Origin: an uncultured Clostridium sp.
GTDB lineage: Bacteria > Bacillota > Clostridia > TANB77 > CAG-508
Assembly (NCBI GenBank): GCA_900555615.1
Contig: USMB01000019.1
Coordinates: forward strand, 1-29,384
Direction of reading: 5' to 3'
Length of the DNA stretch: 29,384 nucleotides
Positions 7,518 through 14,962 of this stretch are shown piece by piece. Each line of letters begins with the position of its first letter. Within the stretch, counting starts at the first letter, position 1. The position numbers and the translations under genes are program-made. The notes beneath the pieces were generated by a model that had not been told where the DNA came from, ran no database searches, and was given only the letters and a program-made list of their open reading frames with translations.

Positions 7518-9320
7518 ATGGAAAAATACAAAGAGATAATACCAATATTTTTTGCTGTTGATGATAAATATATACCATTTTTATCAGTAACATTAGAGTC
7601 ATTGGTTGAGAAGATGTCACAAGAGTACTATTATGTAGTAAAAATATTATGTACAAATATAAGTGAAAAAAGTAAAGAAAAAATAAATAAATATAAAAGA
7701 GAAAATATGAGCATTGAATTTGTAGACTTAACTTATTATATACAAAAAGTAAAAAATAAATTGTATACCAGAGATTATTTTTCAATGACAACATATTTCA
7801 GATTATTTATCTCGAATCTATATCCACAATACAATAAGGCAATTTATTTAGATTGTGATATTGTACTTTTAGCAGATATAGCTGAATTATATAATATAGA
7901 TATTGGAGATAATTTAGTTGGAGCAGTTCCTGATGATATAATTCAAAAAAATGAAGTGTTTCAAGAATATGTAGAAAAGGTTGTAGGAGTTGCAAGTTAT
8001 AAAACATATTTTAATGCAGGAATGTTAGTAATGAACTTGGATGAACTTAGAAAGTTCCAATTCCAAGAAAAATTCTTATATTTATTGGAAAATGTAAAAT
8101 TTTCAGTAGTACAAGATCAAGATTATTTGAATAGAATATGTAAAGGAAGAGTAAAACTACTTGATTCAGGATGGAATGTAATGCCAACAGCAAGTGATGA
8201 TATGAAAGAAGAAGATATAAAATTAATACATTACAATTATCAATACAAGCCATGGCACTATGATGATACAAGATATGGAAATTATTTTTGGGGATTTGCA
8301 CAAAAAACAGAATATTATGACCAAATCTTAAAAATAAAAAATGAATTTTCAGATGAAATGAAATATCAAGATAGAGAAGCTGATTTAAAATTAAGAGCAT
8401 TAGCTCAAAAAGAGTCAGACTGTGTTGGAGATGATAGAAAATATAGAAACATTCAAGTTACAGAAAAGTCACAAGAAAGAATAGAGATATTAGAAAAAAT
8501 AAAGCAACTTGAAAAAGAAGGAAAATTTGATGTTGATGCTGAAAACGACCCTCCAACAGTAGAATTAAGACCAGAAAATGTAGATTATTTAAAAACAAAA
8601 AGAACAAATAGATGGAAAAACAAATTTGCAAATAAATTAGGTGAAAGATTTTTAGATGCAATAATCAAAGACAATAAGTTGATTATTAAAGACGTTGAAG
8701 GACTTGAGTATTTAAGTGAAATGAAAAATGGAGCAATTTTAACATGTAATCACTTTAATCCATTTGATTCTTTTACAATTGAAGAGATATTTTCATTATC
8801 AGGTCAAAGAAAAAAGAAAAAATTATATAAAGTAATAAGAGAAGGAAATTATACAAATTTTCCTGGATTTTATGGATTCTTATTTAGGAATGCAGATACA
8901 TTGCCATTAAGTTCAAATACAAGAACAATGATAAAATTCATGAAAGCTGCAGATACAATTTTAAAAAGAGGAGACTTTATATTAATTTACCCAGAGCAAA
9001 GTTTATGGTGGAATTATGAAAAACCAAAGCCACTAAAAAATGGTGCATATAAAATTGCATCAAGAAGCAATGTACCAGTAATACCTATATTTATAACAAT
9101 GAAAGACAGTGATATAATAGGTGAAGATGGATTTCCAATAAAAGAATATTATGTTCATATAGAAAAGCCAATTTATCCAGATGTTACATTATCAGAAAAA
9201 GAGAATGTAGAAGAAATGAAAAATAAGAATTTCGAAGTTTGGAAAAATATATATGAAGAATTTTATGGAATTCCACTAGAATATACAACAATCAAAGAGG
9301 AAGTAAATGATGAAATCTAA
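7518..9320 (+). CDS. Two-domain protein: GT8 glycosyltransferase fused to PlsC-type acyltransferase
   Basis: A 600-aa protein with two catalytic domains. Residues about 5-275 are a GT8 domain: FFAVDD start, TYFRLFISNLYP, DxD at D112-C-D114, FNAGMLVMN, QDQDYLN and the HYNYQYKPWH ligand region. Residues about 280-345 form a charged, probably helical linker. Residues about 375-590 are a PlsC/LPLAT domain with motif I NHFNPFD (H412, D417, the HX4D pair) and motif III YPEQSLWW (E493). It could join sugar transfer with acyl transfer on one lipid or glycan. It starts at the base after the upstream GT8 stop and overlaps the next acyltransferase by 14 bp, so all three are translationally linked. The fusion is uninterrupted, with no sign of a frameshift. 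Confidence 0.88.
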   Translation: MEKYKEIIPIFFAVDDKYIPFLSVTLESLVEKMSQEYYYVVKILCTNISEKSKEKINKYKRENMSIEFVDLTYYIQKVKNKLYTRDYFSMTTYFRLFISNLYPQYNKAIYLDCDIVLLADIAELYNIDIGDNLVGAVPDDIIQKNEVFQEYVEKVVGVASYKTYFNAGMLVMNLDELRKFQFQEKFLYLLENVKFSVVQDQDYLNRICKGRVKLLDSGWNVMPTASDDMKEEDIKLIHYNYQYKPWHYDDTRYGNYFWGFAQKTEYYDQILKIKNEFSDEMKYQDREADLKLRALAQKESDCVGDDRKYRNIQVTEKSQERIEILEKIKQLEKEGKFDVDAENDPPTVELRPENVDYLKTKRTNRWKNKFANKLGERFLDAIIKDNKLIIKDVEGLEYLSEMKNGAILTCNHFNPFDSFTIEEIFSLSGQRKKKKLYKVIREGNYTNFPGFYGFLFRNADTLPLSSNTRTMIKFMKAADTILKRGDFILIYPEQSLWWNYEKPKPLKNGAYKIASRSNVPVIPIFITMKDSDIIGEDGFPIKEYYVHIEKPIYPDVTLSEKENVEEMKNKNFEVWKNIYEEFYGIPLEYTTIKEEVNDEI

Positions 9321-10092
9321 ACAAATCTATTACTACAAAGATGAATTAAATGATGAATTTTCAGGAGCAGAAATCACACCAAGGATTATTGATGAGAACT
9401 ACAAGTACATCCACAAAAATCCCTTGTGGGATTTTTGTTCTTTTTTATTGCAAAATGTAATAAGTATGCCAATTAAATTATTATATGGAAAGCTTAAATT
9501 GAAGATAAAATATGTTGGAAAAGAAAAGTTAAAACCATATAAAAAAGATTCTTATTTTGTGTATGTAAATCATACTCAAGTGTTTGCAGATGTATTTATT
9601 CCAAGTTTGCCAATGTATCCCAAAAGAAATCATTTTATTGTAAATCCAGAAAATGTTTCAATGAGATTTCTTGGAAATTCAATTCAATTACTTGGAGCAA
9701 TTCCAATACCTAATAATAAAAATGGAATGAAAAATTTTATTAATGCAATAGAGACACATCTAAAAAGAAAACATCCAATAACAATTTATCCAGAGGCACA
9801 TATTTGGCCATATTACACCAAAATAAGGCCTTTTAGAGATGTATCTTTTAGATATCCAATTCAATATAAAAAGCCTACATTTTGTATGACTAATACATAT
9901 CAAAGTTATGGGAAAGATAAAGTTAGAGTTGTGACATATATTGATGGTCCATTTTTTCCAAATGAAAATTTAAGTATTCAAGAACAGAAAAAGGACTTGA
10001 GAAATCAAGTATATAATTGTATGGTCGAAAGAAGTAAAAATAGTAATGTAGAAGTAATTGAATATAGAAAAAAAGAGGAAAATAATGATTAG
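9307..10092 (+). CDS. PlsC-family acyltransferase
   Basis: A 261-aa LPLAT-superfamily protein, likely a peripheral membrane enzyme that transfers acyl chains to a lysophospholipid or related lipid. Motif I is NHTQVFAD, with H89 and D95 five residues apart instead of the usual four; motif III is YPEAHIWPY with E163. The segment at about 42-60 is hydrophobic and may hold it on the membrane. I recall this NHTQ subgroup in Clostridia, but its substrate is unclear. The first codon overlaps the GT8-PlsC gene by 14 bp (ATGATG, either could start) and its end overlaps the next gene by 8 bp. Two PlsC domains side by side suggest two successive acylations. Confidence 0.85.
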   Translation: MMKSKQIYYYKDELNDEFSGAEITPRIIDENYKYIHKNPLWDFCSFLLQNVISMPIKLLYGKLKLKIKYVGKEKLKPYKKDSYFVYVNHTQVFADVFIPSLPMYPKRNHFIVNPENVSMRFLGNSIQLLGAIPIPNNKNGMKNFINAIETHLKRKHPITIYPEAHIWPYYTKIRPFRDVSFRYPIQYKKPTFCMTNTYQSYGKDKVRVVTYIDGPFFPNENLSIQEQKKDLRNQVYNCMVERSKNSNVEVIEYRKKEENND

Positions 10093-11647
10093 ATTAAAAA
10101 ATATAAAAATTAGAGAAGACTTAACAGAAGAACAGGTTTTTGAAAGAGCAATCGCCAAAAATAAAATCAAATTAGATGAAGTTGAAAAATGGCACATTTA
10201 TAAGAAATCAATTGATGCCAGAAAAAAAGATGATATTCATTATAATTATACAATTGACGTAGAATTAAAGAATAAAAAGAGAGAAACCAAATTTGAACAA
10301 GTTCAAGAACAAAAATGGGAAACAATAAAAGTAAATAGAAAAAGTGAATATAAGCCAGTAATTATTGGGATGGGACCAGCTGGTTTATTTGCAGGGATTT
10401 TGCTAGTTGATAATGGGATAAAACCAATTATTTTAGAAAGAGGAAAATGCGTAGAAGAACGAATTAGAGATGTAGAAGAGTTTGCTCAAAATAGAAAATT
10501 TTCTACAACATCAAATATTCAATTTGGAGAAGGTGGAGCAGGAACTTTTTCAGATGGAAAATTGAATACTGGAAATTCTGCTAATATGTATTCGCAAAAA
10601 GTCTTAGAAGAATTTGTTAGATTTGGAGCACCTAAAGAGATTTTATATATTGCAAAACCCCATATAGGAACAGACAATTTGAGAAAGATTGTAAAAAACA
10701 TGAGAGAATACATTATTTCTAAAGGCGGACAAGTTTTATTTAATACTCAAGCTACAGACTTTGAAATTGAAGATGGAAAAATAAAGGCTGTTATTTGTGA
10801 GAATAGTAAAATTGAAACAGATGTAGTAATTTTAGCAATTGGGCATAGTGCAAGAGATACATTTAAGAGATTATATGAGATAGGTGTAGAAATTCAGCCT
10901 AAAAATTTTGCAGTAGGTACAAGAATAGAACATTTACAAGAAGATATAAATAAAGCACAATATAGTGAAACAACTAAATTGAAATTACCATCAGCAGATT
11001 ATAAATTGGTATATCATGCCAAAAACGGAAGAACATGTTATACATTTTGCATGTGTCCAGGTGGACAAGTAATGGCATCAAGTTCTGAAGAAAATTCAAT
11101 TGTTACAAATGGAATGAGTAATTTTGCAAGAGATGGAAAAAATGCTAATAGTGCATTACTTGTAAATATTACAGTAGAGGATTATTTTAAAAATTCTCCA
11201 TTAGATGGAATGTATTTTCAAGAAGATTTAGAGAAAAAAGCATTTGAACTAGGTGGAAAGAATTATAATGCACCAGCACAAAGAGTAGAAGATTTTATAA
11301 AGAATAATCCAACATATGAATTTGGAAGAATAAAGCCAACATATATGCCAGGAGTAACTGGTGCAAACTTAAATGAAATATTACCAGAATTCGTATCTGA
11401 AACAATGAAAGAAGCAATAGTAGAATTAGATAAAAAATTGCATGGATTTGCAGATAAAGATGCGGTTTTAACAGGTGTAGAAACAAGAAGTTCTTCACCA
11501 GTTCAAATAACAAGAGATAAAGAAAACTTAAATTCTACAAGTTTACAGGGGCTATATCCATGTGGCGAAGGTGCAGGATATGCAGGCGGAATTATGACAG
11601 CAGCAATTGATGGATTAAAATGTGCAATTAAAGTACTTGAAAAATAG
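10085..11647 (+). CDS. FAD-dependent dehydrogenase (COG2509-like)
   Basis: A 520-aa flavoprotein oxidoreductase. After an N-terminal domain of about 88 residues comes the dinucleotide site GMGPAG (95-100), then LERG, the block FGEGGAGTFSDGKLN, a second nucleotide region (VVILAIGHSARDTF) and a C-terminal FAD-binding block ending LYPCGEGAGYAGGIM. This domain order is that of the widespread uncharacterised FAD-dependent dehydrogenase family COG2509; its substrate is not established to my knowledge. Start chosen at ATG 10085 with AAAGAGG; an upstream in-frame ATG at 10058 lies inside the acyltransferase gene. It overlaps that gene by 8 bp, so it belongs to the same transcript, though no shared function is evident. 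Confidence 0.85.
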   Translation: MIRLKNIKIREDLTEEQVFERAIAKNKIKLDEVEKWHIYKKSIDARKKDDIHYNYTIDVELKNKKRETKFEQVQEQKWETIKVNRKSEYKPVIIGMGPAGLFAGILLVDNGIKPIILERGKCVEERIRDVEEFAQNRKFSTTSNIQFGEGGAGTFSDGKLNTGNSANMYSQKVLEEFVRFGAPKEILYIAKPHIGTDNLRKIVKNMREYIISKGGQVLFNTQATDFEIEDGKIKAVICENSKIETDVVILAIGHSARDTFKRLYEIGVEIQPKNFAVGTRIEHLQEDINKAQYSETTKLKLPSADYKLVYHAKNGRTCYTFCMCPGGQVMASSSEENSIVTNGMSNFARDGKNANSALLVNITVEDYFKNSPLDGMYFQEDLEKKAFELGGKNYNAPAQRVEDFIKNNPTYEFGRIKPTYMPGVTGANLNEILPEFVSETMKEAIVELDKKLHGFADKDAVLTGVETRSSSPVQITRDKENLNSTSLQGLYPCGEGAGYAGGIMTAAIDGLKCAIKVLEK

Positions 11648-11655
11648 GTGGTAAA

Positions 11656-12363
11656 ATGCAGAAAAAATTAATTATAGATAACAGAATGAGGAATATTGAA
11701 AAAACAAAATTGAAAGAATTAGGATATAAATTGTTAGAGGTAAAGGAAAATAAGAATTTATATCCTGAAATATCCTCACATGTAGATATACTTGCTTGTA
11801 AAGTTGGAGAGAAAATAGTTGTAGAACCTACACAGTATGCGAATTTTCAAGAATATGAAAATTTTATTAAAGGTCAGGAAATTGTTCTAAAAAAATATCC
11901 ATTAGATATTAAATATAATGTTTGCATAATAGGAAAAAAGGCAATACATAATTTTCAAAATACTGATAGCAAGTTAAAAGAATTATTAATAAATGATGGA
12001 TATGAGTTAATAAATACAACACAAGGATATACAAATTGTTCAATTGCAGTAATAGACGACAATTCAGCAATTGTATCAGACCAAGGCTTGTACAAAATAT
12101 TGAAATTCCATGGAATTGAGGTATTACTAGTAAATAACAATTTAGATATAAAATTATTTAATGGCAATAAATACAGTGATAAAAAAGGATTTATAGGTGG
12201 TTGTGTATCAAGCTTAGAAGAATCAATTATTGTGTTTGGAGATTTAAATAAAATAGATTCAGATGGGAGAATACGAGAATTTATAACAAGCAAGAATTTG
12301 AACATAATAGAATTTGAAGGCTTAGATGTTATAGATTATGGTGGAATAATATGGACATATTAA
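11656..12363 (+). CDS. DUF6873-like (GME-fold) protein of unknown function
   Basis: A 235-aa soluble protein. The order PLDIKYNVCIIGKKAIHN, TTQGYTNCSIAVIDD, SAIVSDQGL, GFIGGCVS, IVFGDL and a closing INIIEFEGLDVIDYGGI-type segment resembles the clostridial family I remember as DUF6873, placed in the guanidino-group-modifying enzyme fold. I cannot confirm catalytic residues. Start at 11656, 8 nt after the FAD gene, with AGGTGG. The 3' end overlaps the peptidase gene by 13 bp. Being in the middle of the packed block it is surely co-transcribed, but its job is unknown. Confidence 0.6.
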   Translation: MQKKLIIDNRMRNIEKTKLKELGYKLLEVKENKNLYPEISSHVDILACKVGEKIVVEPTQYANFQEYENFIKGQEIVLKKYPLDIKYNVCIIGKKAIHNFQNTDSKLKELLINDGYELINTTQGYTNCSIAVIDDNSAIVSDQGLYKILKFHGIEVLLVNNNLDIKLFNGNKYSDKKGFIGGCVSSLEESIIVFGDLNKIDSDGRIREFITSKNLNIIEFEGLDVIDYGGIIWTY

Positions 12364-13079
12364 AAATTAAAGATTTAGAAATTCCAATAGAGATTAAAAA
12401 TTATAAAAATTCAAAATCAGTAAAAATATATTTTAAAGGAAATGTTTTGCAAATAAACAAACCAACAAGATTATCTAAAAAGACATTGACTAGAATTTTA
12501 AAAGATGAAGAAGATGGAATATATGATAAATATAAAAAGATTTTAGATTCAGAAGTAAATTCTATAAAACAATGGAAAACAGGCGAAAAAATATATTATA
12601 AAGGTGAAGAATTTACGGTAATAAGAGAAGAAACTAAATTATCTAGAATAAGTATAGAATTAAAAACAGAAGCAAAAGAATTAATAGTTAAAGTTCCAAA
12701 AGACATTGATCAAAATCTAATAAAAGAATATGTAGATAAAGTTATAAAAAGACTTTTTAAAAACAATACAGAAGCATTAATAGCACAAAGGTTACCATAT
12801 TGGAGTCAAATAACAGGATTTGATTATAATCAAGTTAAAGTAAGAGATGCTACTACAAGATATGGAAGTTGTATGCCAAGCAAGAAGAATTTGTATTTTT
12901 CATCAAGATTAGTTATGCTTCCAGAGGACAAGGTAGATGCAGTAATAGTACATGAATTGTGTCATATGAAGTATAAATATCATAATGAGCAATTTTATAA
13001 TTTAGTACAATCATTTATTCCAAACTATAAGGAAATAGATAAATGGCTAAAAAGATATGGAAAAACAATTATGTTTTAA
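12351..13079 (+). CDS. YgjP/M48-like zinc metallopeptidase-fold protein
   Basis: A 242-aa protein of the YgjP (COG1451) group. The C-terminal half has the signature RYGSCMPSKKN followed by LVMLPED and the zinc site HELCH (H201, E202, H205), with a likely third ligand H211 in YHNEQF. Family members were classed as putative metal-dependent hydrolases; a nucleotide phosphatase activity has been reported for E. coli YgjP. No signal peptide or membrane helix, so it is cytoplasmic. It overlaps the upstream gene by 13 bp and lies 12 nt before the methyltransferase gene. Confidence 0.85.
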   Translation: MDILKIKDLEIPIEIKNYKNSKSVKIYFKGNVLQINKPTRLSKKTLTRILKDEEDGIYDKYKKILDSEVNSIKQWKTGEKIYYKGEEFTVIREETKLSRISIELKTEAKELIVKVPKDIDQNLIKEYVDKVIKRLFKNNTEALIAQRLPYWSQITGFDYNQVKVRDATTRYGSCMPSKKNLYFSSRLVMLPEDKVDAVIVHELCHMKYKYHNEQFYNLVQSFIPNYKEIDKWLKRYGKTIMF

Positions 13080-13091
13080 AAGGAGAAAATA

Positions 13092-14045
13092 GTGGATATT
13101 CCAGAAGGATTAAAAGATTCAATTAATAGATTGTTAAGTGAGAATAAAGTTAGCAATATCATAGAAAATGCACAAACAATAAGTAATAGATATCGTAAAA
13201 ATGATGGAAAAGGTAAGAGATTGCTTACAAATGAATCAGAAGCGGTATCATATGTAATATCAAGAATGCCAGCAACATATGCAGCTGTTTATTCAGTGTT
13301 TAAACAAATATTAGTAAATTATGATGAGGAAATAACAAGCCTGCTAGATGTTGGGGCTGGAACTGGTGCAGGTACTTGGGCTGTAAATGAAATTGAAAAC
13401 ATGAGCCAGATAACTTGTCTTGAAAGAGAAAAAAGTATGAGCAATATTGGGAAAAAATTAATGAAAAATACAGCTTTAGATAATGTCCAATGGAAAAGTT
13501 ATAATATTTTACAAGATGAAATAGCAGAAAAAGCTGATATTGTTTTAACTTCTTATATGATAAATGAATTGCCAGAACAAAAAAGAGAAAATGCAGTATT
13601 AAAATTATGGCAAGCAACAAATAAGTTGATGGTTGTTATTGAACCAGGTACACCAGAAGGATTTAAAAATATTTTAAATATTAGAAATTTGATAAAAGAA
13701 CAAGGTGGTTATATTGTAGCACCATGTTGCTGTAATGGTGAGTGTCCAATTAAAGAAAATGATTGGTGTGCATTTTATGCTAGAGTTGCTAGAAGTTCAA
13801 TACATAGGCAAGCTAAAGGTGGAAATTTAGGATATGAAGATGAGAAATTTTCATATATTGCTTTTTCAAAAACTCCTGTTGAAATTACTGGAGAGAGAAT
13901 ATTAAGACATCCACAAATTAATTCTGGATTTGTTAAAGTAAAACTTTGTACTGCTGAGGGAATTCAAGAAAAAACATATTCTAAAAAAGATGGAGAAATT
14001 TACAAAAAAATAAAAAAATTAGATGCAGGTGAAAAAATATATTGA
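13092..14045 (+). CDS. Rsm22-family ribosome-associated methyltransferase with Fe-S cysteines
   Basis: A 317-aa protein starting at GTG 13092 after AAAAGGAG. The SAM-binding motif is LDVGAGTGAGTWA (85-97), followed by CLERE at 109-113 and NELP at 158-161. A cysteine cluster at residues 212-226 (PCCCNGECP, then DWCAF) is followed by RVARSSIHRQAKGG. This layout is that of Rsm22/METTL17 proteins, which associate with the small ribosomal subunit; the mitochondrial homologue binds a [4Fe-4S] cluster through equivalent cysteines. Whether the bacterial members methylate RNA is not settled. It is the last gene of the block. The next gene's -35 box overlaps its stop codon. Confidence 0.85.
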   Translation: MDIPEGLKDSINRLLSENKVSNIIENAQTISNRYRKNDGKGKRLLTNESEAVSYVISRMPATYAAVYSVFKQILVNYDEEITSLLDVGAGTGAGTWAVNEIENMSQITCLEREKSMSNIGKKLMKNTALDNVQWKSYNILQDEIAEKADIVLTSYMINELPEQKRENAVLKLWQATNKLMVVIEPGTPEGFKNILNIRNLIKEQGGYIVAPCCCNGECPIKENDWCAFYARVARSSIHRQAKGGNLGYEDEKFSYIAFSKTPVEITGERILRHPQINSGFVKVKLCTAEGIQEKTYSKKDGEIYKKIKKLDAGEKIY

Positions 14046-14070
14046 GAAAATTCAAAAATTGTGATATTAT
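14042..14070 (+). promoter_or_regulatory. Sigma-A promoter of yqeY
   Basis: TTGAGA at 14042-14047, a 17-bp spacer, TATTAT at 14065-14070; start point near 14077. The -35 overlaps the stop codon of the Rsm22 gene, so yqeY can be expressed apart from the long upstream transcript. Confidence 0.65.
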
Positions 14071-14102
14071 AGTTCAAGATTAAGGAAGGAATGTGATTAG
14101 AA

Positions 14103-14546
14103 ATGTTAAAAGAAAAGTTAATGGAAGAATTAAAAGAAGCAATGAAAAATAAAGATACAATAAAAAAGAATACAGTTCAAATGGTAAGAGCTGCAATATT
14201 GCAAATAGAAAAAGACAAAGGAATTGAAGTAGGAGATGACAAAATATTAGAAATAATAGCAAAAGAAGTTAAAACAAAGAAAGATGCTTTAGTTGATTTT
14301 GAAAAGGCTCAAAGACAAGATCTAATAGACCAAACAAATCAAGAAATAGCTATACTTCAAGAATATTTGCCAAAACAACTAAGTAGAGAAGAAGTAAAAG
14401 TAGAAGTAGAAAAAATAATTTCAGAAATAGGTGCTACTTCAATGAAAGATATGGGAGCAATAATGAAAGAGGCAAAAGCAAAATTAGGAGCATCAGCAGA
14501 AGGAAAGACAATTAACGAAGTAGCAAAAGAAATAATGGGACTATAA
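14103..14546 (+). CDS. yqeY: GatB/YqeY domain protein
   Basis: A 147-aa, highly charged, helical protein made of the YqeY domain, which also forms the tail of the amidotransferase subunit GatB. Landmarks are the N-terminal helix with KNTVQMVRAAI, the central EIAILQEYLPKQLS and the end MGAIMKEAKAKLG. Free-standing YqeY is common in Bacteria and may bind tRNA, but no activity is established. An upstream ATG at 14091 is closed by an immediate stop, so ATG 14103 is the start, with AAGGAAGG about 12 nt before it, a little far. Length is normal for the family. Confidence 0.9.
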   Translation: MLKEKLMEELKEAMKNKDTIKKNTVQMVRAAILQIEKDKGIEVGDDKILEIIAKEVKTKKDALVDFEKAQRQDLIDQTNQEIAILQEYLPKQLSREEVKVEVEKIISEIGATSMKDMGAIMKEAKAKLGASAEGKTINEVAKEIMGL

Positions 14547-14664
14547 AATTTGGGAATTGTCAAAGATGTAAAAAACAAATAGAGCGAGAATAAATATGAA
14601 AAAAAGAGATATAATATATTTAACATATGATTTTGAAAAAATTTGAACCATAAATTGGTTGCAA

Positions 14665-14696
14665 TTGGTCAAAGAATATGTTAATATAATTATAAC
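14665..14696 (+). promoter_or_regulatory. Probable promoter of the 6S RNA
   Basis: TATAATTATAAC at 14685-14696 gives two overlapping -10 candidates; a TTGGTC lies at 14665-14670, at a non-ideal distance from either. Position fits a start near 14703-14707. The 120 bases before it (14547-14664) hold no gene I can support. Confidence 0.45.
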
Positions 14697-14705
14697 AAAA
14701 ATGAA

Positions 14706-14931
14706 TAAGGCAATGCCCTGCATAGTGCGTGTAGCATAGAATTTTTAGAACCTACAAGTTTAAAGAGGGGCCAAAATCTTTGAGTATGGCGTGCAAGCTT
14801 ACACTTTTAGCAAATGATTATTACATTTCGAGTAGTAAGAAGCCCAGGAATATTCAAGTAGGCACCCACCTGTCGAAGACAGGTCCTTAAAAATTCAGAC
14901 AACTTACGGCTAAGGCGGGGATTGCTTTTTT
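14706..14931 (+). ncRNA. ssrS: 6S RNA
   Basis: A long, mostly double-stranded RNA that mimics an open promoter and traps sigma-A RNA polymerase. The 5' strand AAGGCAATGCCCTGC (14707-14721) pairs with GCGGGGATTGC (14915-14925), forming the closing stem, and a T-run follows (14926-14931). The GCCCTGC beginning and the interior CACCCACC are landmarks shared with Bacillus 6S RNAs. At about 225 nt it is slightly longer than the usual 180-200. It sits in the 416-nt gap between yqeY and dnaE, which otherwise holds nothing I can support. Identity rests on closing stem, landmarks, size and lack of an ORF; covariance scoring was not possible. Confidence 0.82.
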
Positions 14932-14962
14932 ATTTTATAAAAAAATATCGAGGGAGATAACA

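Noticed and set aside
7396..8661. Several long antisense open frames under the GT8 genes
   Set aside because: They are leucine- and phenylalanine-rich mirror translations of A-rich coding sequence, without ribosome sites, and they overlap well-supported genes.
14596..14646. A 16-codon frame between yqeY and the 6S RNA
   Set aside because: Very short, no ribosome site, no promoter; most likely chance in A/T-rich DNA.
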